A stretch of 64,000 nucleotides of DNA from Xestospongia bergquistia (taxonomy: Eukaryota > Porifera > Demospongiae > Haplosclerida > Petrosiidae), in contig OZ014411.1 of the NCBI GenBank assembly GCA_963965975.1, forward strand, positions 20,984,446-21,048,445, in the 5' to 3' direction. Below the pieces are notes generated by a model, which searched no databases, was not told the origin of the DNA, and worked only from the letters and a program-made list of their open reading frames with translations. Shown piece after piece: positions 62,701-64,000 of the stretch (the stretch's first letter is position 1; every line of letters starts with the position of its first letter). The translations under genes were made by a program, and so were the position numbers.

Positions 62701-63873
62701 CGAAGTATGCTGACTTATAATTGATATTGTGTTAAGTATATATACACAACCATGAGGGTTATATGGTAGATACAGGTGCTGTGATGTAAACAAACCCAGG
62801 GGTCAACAGACTTAATTGTTGTTAATGTCACAGCAAAACACATATGCAATACAGTATGATCTAGGTTGAATTATAATACGTTTGTGGCTTAAGTAATTAC
62901 CATGGTAGTTTAAAGTGATGTCAGCCTTGTATCTGATAAAATGCTGTGCTATATCTGATATAGTCATTTAATAAGTTGAAACAGTCTGTTGACACTTTGA
63001 ACTTCATAGTATCATATTAACATGTTACAGAAAACAACCTCTGCTACTTAGTAATAGTTACAGTTTGACTTAAATGTGGTCATTATGTAAGCACTCAACA
63101 GCCCAAGGATGACAATTTAGACAATGATCATCTAATAATCTGTATCAACAATGTCTGACAATTCACTGCATTAAAGGTTTTTCCAATTAATAAGTGGTGT
63201 ATACTCCATAATGGTTCATAAATATTTGATAAGAAATTCATGACTATTTGCTAGACACCATTTATGACTTTATGTAATGACAGTTGAATATTGACCACAT
63301 CAGTGTTTTTCCTAATGAATTATTAATAAATGGTCTAATATTGGTTTATTATTATGTTAAATATGTTCTTGCTTATGACTGTCTATAATTAAAAGGATAG
63401 ATGCTACATTTTATTTAAGTATTTTTATGTGAATTGTATATGTATTTGTGTACATAGGATGACCACATTAACATGTTATTTTATCCACCTTACTTATAAA
63501 ATTATGATAGAAAGTAATGGCACAATGATTTGGCATATAACAACTGAACAACATTGTACTACATTTATAAAGATTATGAATGTAATGGCAGATGAATATT
63601 GACTACATCAAAGTGTTTTTAATGAATTATTAATAAGTGATCTAACATTTGTTTAATACTATGTTAAAGAAGTTCTCTCTCATAATTTCTGTAGTTAGAA
63701 AGAAAAATACAGCATTTTATTTTTTATATATACACTAACAATCATTTGTTATATATTCTTTTACATTTACATAGAATGGCCAAACTGCTTTGTACATTGC
63801 ATCCAAGAATGGAAATAATGAATGTGTTCAGCTTCTCCTTAAAAACAGTGCTAATCCTGACATTGCTGATAAA
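18421..63873 (+). CDS. ankyrin-repeat protein, 12 exons, 3' end beyond window
   Basis: Twelve coding exons (18,421-18,516; 22,119-22,211; 23,289-23,384; 32,561-32,659; 33,765-33,860; 41,664-41,762; 42,869-42,964; 51,597-51,695; 54,284-54,382; 62,147-62,242; 62,612-62,704; 63,775-63,873) join without a stop into 387 codons. All are phase 0 at both ends, are bounded by AG and GT, and from exon 2 each encodes one ankyrin repeat of 31-33 residues. The start is the first ATG after an in-frame TAA; an internal ATG at 18,508 is the alternative. Ankyrin repeats are protein-binding scaffolds. No signal peptide or enzymatic domain is visible, so partner and location are unknown. Exons 4-5 and 6-7 are recent duplicates. 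The introns carry 637-bp tandem arrays and transposons. The last donor at 63,874 shows that the gene continues. Confidence 0.92.
18700..18960. other. intron 1, unique part
   Basis: AT-rich intron sequence without recognised features before the microsatellite. Confidence 0.4.
18965..19220. repeat. TATC/CATC microsatellite in intron 1
   Basis: Long interrupted runs of TCTA/TATC and CATC tetranucleotides end in a TAGATAGATAGA run of opposite sense, which makes the 3' part self-complementary. Two open frames rich in Ile, Ser and Tyr across it are repeat artefacts. A shorter related cluster lies at 20,748-20,812. Confidence 0.85.
19200..20735. repeat. intron 1 tandem duplication, copy 1
   Basis: It aligns along its length with 20,800-22,770. 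Anchors include TAGATAGATAGATATACACA, TAATGTATAAATCTGAGTTG, GTGCTAAAGAAATTATTA and AAGAAGTCCCCAATTGAAAT. Copy 1 lacks the region that holds exon 2 in copy 2. The 3' anchor also recurs near 33,210 and 42,310. Confidence 0.7.
19364..19678. mobile_element. MITE, copy 1
   Basis: Inverted ends read ACGGAAGCCTCAGATG at 19,364 and, on the other strand, ACGGAAGCCACAGACG from 19,678. It is richer in G and C than the surrounding intron. An inverted copy of the surrounding repeat at 14,345-14,690 lacks this segment. It has no coding capacity and its superfamily is unclear. Confidence 0.65.
20748..20812. repeat. CATC/TATC microsatellite with inverted half
   Basis: CCATCCATC and TCTATCTATC runs are followed by GATAGATAGATA, giving a self-complementary stretch like that at 18,965-19,220. 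It sits at the join of the two intron 1 duplicates. Confidence 0.8.
20980..21398. mobile_element. MITE, copy 2
   Basis: Contains a perfect 20-bp inverted pair: GACATTCCAATTCCTATTTC at 21,004-21,023 and its complement at 21,360-21,379. The right end GGCTTCCGT at 21,390-21,398 matches that of copy 1; the left outer end has decayed. Short open frames inside it are not genes. Confidence 0.65.
22119..22211 (+). CDS. ankyrin gene exon 2, capping repeat
   Basis: Thirty-one codons (NNSLIEFTEKGDLSGVKDIL, then IRGGNVNTLDE) between TTTTTGTATTAG and GTAAGT. It has the helix-loop pattern of a first ankyrin repeat but no TALH motif, typical of an N-terminal cap. Exon 11 has the same length and pattern. 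Confidence 0.9.
23289..23384 (+). CDS. ankyrin gene exon 3 (GWAAL repeat)
   Basis: Thirty-two codons: RGWAALHYASYKGHLDIIEV then LVNNNANIDVTT. A clear ankyrin repeat with GWAALHYA in place of G-TPLHxA, and GHLDII. Acceptor TTCTAATAG; donor GTAATT, weaker than the GTAAGT at most other exons of the gene. Exons 5 and 7 are near copies. Confidence 0.95.
23750..32260. repeat. intronic tandem array 1, ~637-bp unit
   Basis: About 13 direct copies. Landmark TGTATTGTGTAG recurs at 23,881, 24,518, 25,157, 25,794, 26,431, 27,068, 27,705, 28,342, 28,979, 29,616, 30,253 and 30,890, a spacing of 637-639 bp. Neighbouring units are almost identical in the centre and diverge at the edges (the last, after about 32,090, is badly decayed). 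Some variants recur every second unit (GCTGTTCCTTCACC near 26,635 and 27,908; GACATTAGTTATC near 29,144, 30,417 and 31,691), showing dimer-wise spread. Each unit has the core TAATAG-NNG-GTAAGT. It lies wholly within the intron between exons 3 and 4. Confidence 0.95.
32561..32659 (+). CDS. ankyrin gene exon 4 (GSTAV repeat)
   Basis: Thirty-three codons: NGSTAVMLAADEGHKDVVLI then LTQKGANLDLVNK. Acceptor ATATTTAG, donor GTAAGT. Canonical ankyrin spacing. It differs from exon 6 by two bases, both changing the residue. Confidence 0.95.
32679..32717. other. perfect 16-bp hairpin just after exon 4
   Basis: TGTTATATGAGAAAGT (32,679-32,694) and its exact reverse complement (32,702-32,717) enclose a 7-base loop, about 20 bases after the donor of exon 4. 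The same hairpin follows exon 6. After exon 8 only the left arm is present. Confidence 0.85.
33765..33860 (+). CDS. ankyrin gene exon 5 (GWAAL repeat)
   Basis: Thirty-two codons, as exon 3 but with SYNGHPDIVEV in place of SYKGHLDIIEV. The three base changes are all non-synonymous. Acceptor TTCTAATAG, donor GTAATT. Confidence 0.95.
34235..41180. repeat. intronic tandem array 2, ~600-640-bp unit
   Basis: About ten units, more divergent than array 1, with core sites near 34,855, 35,494, 36,130, 36,769, 37,379, 38,000, 38,609, 39,232 and 39,850 and a decayed one near 40,838. A two-unit block of about 1231 bp is repeated almost exactly (about 36,600-37,830 and 37,830-39,060; the unusual TTGTTCGCTCTTTTTT occurs at 37,311 and 38,543). 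Units toward 41,180 are strongly decayed. It lies in the intron between exons 5 and 6. Confidence 0.92.
41664..41762 (+). CDS. ankyrin gene exon 6 (GSTAV repeat)
   Basis: Thirty-three codons, as exon 4 with Thr to Ile (LILIQKGAN) and a final Lys to Glu. Acceptor ATATTTAG, donor GTAAGT. Confidence 0.95.
41782..41820. other. perfect 16-bp hairpin just after exon 6
   Basis: Same stem and loop as at 32,679-32,717, in the same place relative to the donor. Confidence 0.85.
42869..42964 (+). CDS. ankyrin gene exon 7 (GWAAL repeat)
   Basis: Thirty-two codons, as exon 5 except His to Asp in SYNGDPDIVEV. That single base change affects the conserved GH position of the repeat. Donor GTAATT. Confidence 0.95.
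43345..51596. repeat. intronic tandem array 3, ~637-bp unit
   Basis: About twelve full units, with core sites near 43,963, 44,592, 45,229, 45,866, 46,493, 47,130, 47,768, 48,409, 49,045, 49,684, 50,325 and 50,961. A three-unit periodicity is visible (the variant GAATTTTATTATTTTAATTA near 46,530 and 48,454; GCTAGCATGAATTTCAATTA near 46,870 and 48,790). Unlike arrays 1 and 2, the last unit runs straight into the acceptor of exon 8, so the array's core aligns with a real exon boundary. Confidence 0.95.
51597..51695 (+). CDS. ankyrin gene exon 8 (GSTAV repeat)
   Basis: Thirty-three codons: SGSTAVMLAVENGHIDVVLI then LTQKGANLDLVNE. Acceptor ATATATTTAG is supplied by the final array unit; donor GTAAGT. 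It is more diverged from exons 4 and 6, with both silent and replacement changes. Confidence 0.95.
51696..52845. other. intron 8, non-coding
   Basis: Decayed similarity to the flanks that follow exons 4 and 6 (for example ATGAATTGAAGCAT near 51,939) and otherwise nothing recognised. A 75-codon open frame at 52,378 shows no motif. Confidence 0.5.
52846..53073. mobile_element. MITE in intron 8
   Basis: The left end CCAGAAGTAGGAATAGCAAT (52,846 on), continuing ATGGACATTCCT, is matched on the other strand from 53,073 by CCAAAAGTAGGAATGACAGT, continuing ATGGACATCCT. That gives imperfect inverted repeats of about 31 bp around a 228-bp element. No clear target duplication was identified, and there is no coding capacity. 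Confidence 0.65.
53643..53700. repeat. (TA)n microsatellite
   Basis: A (TACA)n start is followed by about 22 TA dinucleotides ending near 53,699. The open frame across it is an artefact. Confidence 0.9.
54284..54382 (+). CDS. ankyrin gene exon 9
   Basis: Thirty-three codons: VGENVLYIACYKGDDEVVQV then LLGAGVKVNVPDK. An ankyrin repeat with VLYIA in place of PLHxA. Acceptor TTTATGTAG, donor GTCAGT. Confidence 0.93.
54383..56667. other. intron 9, first part
   Basis: No recognised gene or element. A minus-strand frame at 55,283-55,480 and a plus-strand frame at 56,212-56,418 show no domain. Confidence 0.4.
56668..57260 (-). pseudogene. tyrosine recombinase relic (DIRS/Crypton type)
   Basis: The minus strand reads AWRKYIQWKHTLPPFPVDAL (about 57,215-57,155), then after frame changes NGRLMTKQ (about 57,105), then IRSALLMIGVPPIKYAGHSF and LGCWNSETYMYYF (57,085-56,900). 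The last two match the box 2 region of tyrosine recombinases of DIRS-like and Crypton elements, GHSFRIGAA...LGRWxSxxYxxY. Here the catalytic Arg of HxxR is replaced by His (GHSFHI), while the Tyr position is kept in ETYMYYF. Frameshifts confirm decay. No adjoining reverse transcriptase of DIRS type was identified, so Crypton and DIRS remain equally possible. Confidence 0.7.
57767..57956 (-). repeat. 3' LTR of intronic gypsy element
   Basis: Begins TGTCAGACATATAG and ends ACTAAACATTACA on the plus strand, so it is TG...CA bounded. It matches 60,319-60,500 over most of its length at moderate identity, with shared blocks such as GACTATAGT, TCATACATTGTAAAATTAATG-like sequence and AATACAATATTATA. 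Confidence 0.75.
57957..57974 (-). promoter_or_regulatory. polypurine tract of gypsy element
   Basis: Plus strand TATCTTTCTTTTTCTTTC, purine-only except one T on the minus strand, immediately next to the LTR start. This is the position expected for the plus-strand primer of reverse transcription, and it supports the LTR boundary drawn here. Confidence 0.65.
60319..60500 (-). repeat. 5' LTR of intronic gypsy element
   Basis: TGTCACTGG to AAGCATTACA on the plus strand, partner of 57,767-57,956. I could not recognise a primer-binding site beside it. Confidence 0.72.
60501..62146. other. intron 9, last part
   Basis: No recognised gene or element ends. A minus-strand frame at 61,484-61,684 shows no known motif. 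Confidence 0.4.
62147..62242 (+). CDS. ankyrin gene exon 10
   Basis: Thirty-two codons: YGRTALHAAYWSNNDVIVKM then LVNADNLEAVQS. An ankyrin repeat with TALHAA. The usual GH is replaced by SNN, and the tail lacks the GANxN motif. Acceptor ATTTAG, donor GTAAGT. Confidence 0.93.
62612..62704 (+). CDS. ankyrin gene exon 11, cap-like repeat
   Basis: Thirty-one codons: DTLLLESLRKGNLKGTKDAL then SRGANVNIGNE. Like exon 2 it is 31 codons, lacks TALH, and has the KGxLxGxKDxLxRGxNVN pattern, so it looks like a second N-terminal cap inside the protein. Acceptor CTATTTAG, donor GTATGC. Confidence 0.9.
62705..63774. repeat. intron 11 with a local ~310-bp duplication
   Basis: The stretch 63,200-63,395 is repeated at 63,550-63,705 (shared blocks such as TTGAATATTGAC, TAATGAATTATTAATAA and ATGTTAAA) with moderate divergence. 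No coding sequence lies in the intron. Confidence 0.6.
63775..63873 (+). CDS. ankyrin gene exon 12
   Basis: Thirty-three codons: NGQTALYIASKNGNNECVQL then LLKNSANPDIADK. A canonical ankyrin repeat with TALYIA and ANPD. Acceptor TTACATAG, donor GTAAGT at 63,874, so at least one more exon lies beyond the window. Confidence 0.95.
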
Positions 63874-64000
63874 GTAAGTAGAGTGATATGCATTTATGGT
63901 TTATTCATTAAATAAGACTAATATAGAATATATACTATGTCCTAAAACATTTTAACCAACTTACTCAAAACATTATTTCAGAAAGTAAGTCCACAATTGA
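63874..64000. other. start of intron 12
   Basis: Intron sequence to the window edge. A CATTATTTCAG followed by AAAGTAAGT at 63,971-63,990 resembles the array core (AG, three bases, GTAAGT) and is noted as a finding. Confidence 0.4.

Noticed and set aside
1-64000. tRNA or rRNA genes
   Set aside because: I recognised no cloverleaf with A and B boxes and no rRNA core by eye; a covariance search was not possible.

Overview
The window is nuclear DNA of an AT-rich animal genome with spliceosomal introns, densely seeded with decayed transposons. The combination of a many-exon ankyrin-repeat gene with one repeat per exon, hAT elements of the BED and TTF/DUF4371 types, zinc-finger/PHD transposase relics and Ty3/gypsy fragments would fit a sponge or another early-branching metazoan. 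That placement is inference; nothing seen names a species. Bases 1-18,000 hold no intact gene that I can defend. They are a transposon graveyard: two BED-finger hAT relics (1-1737, minus), one split by a 240-bp insertion with a perfect 8-bp target duplication; gypsy reverse transcriptase and integrase pieces (3617-6000, minus) tangled with a zinc-finger transposase relic; a nearly complete 2507-bp hAT element with matching ends and a 7-of-8 target duplication (6565-9071, minus); a second gypsy pol relic (9780-11045, minus); a duplicated region with exon-like pieces (11,838-13,850); microsatellites; and an internally deleted C2H2/PHD transposase relic (16,181-17,515, plus). From 18,421 to the right edge runs one plus-strand gene with twelve visible coding exons (387 codons, continuing beyond the window). 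Every exon is phase 0 at both ends and 93, 96 or 99 nt long, and from exon 2 on each encodes one ankyrin repeat. A short exon pair on the minus strand just upstream (18,020-18,340) may be a divergent gene. The middle of the ankyrin gene (about 22.3-51.7 kb) is a triplicated 9-10 kb segment. Each segment carries a GWAAL-type ankyrin exon, a 7-8.4 kb intronic tandem array of a ~637-bp unit, and a GSTAV-type ankyrin exon. The array unit contains a splice-like core (TAATAG, three bases NNG, GTAAGT), kept in about 34 copies. This core lines up with the acceptor and donor of the real ankyrin exon that ends the third array, so the satellite looks as if it grew from an intron-exon-intron piece whose exon collapsed to three bases. 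All six base differences among the recently duplicated exons change the amino acid. The 3' part (51.7-64 kb) has larger introns holding a MITE, a tyrosine-recombinase relic and a 2.7-kb gypsy element with both LTRs and a polypurine tract.
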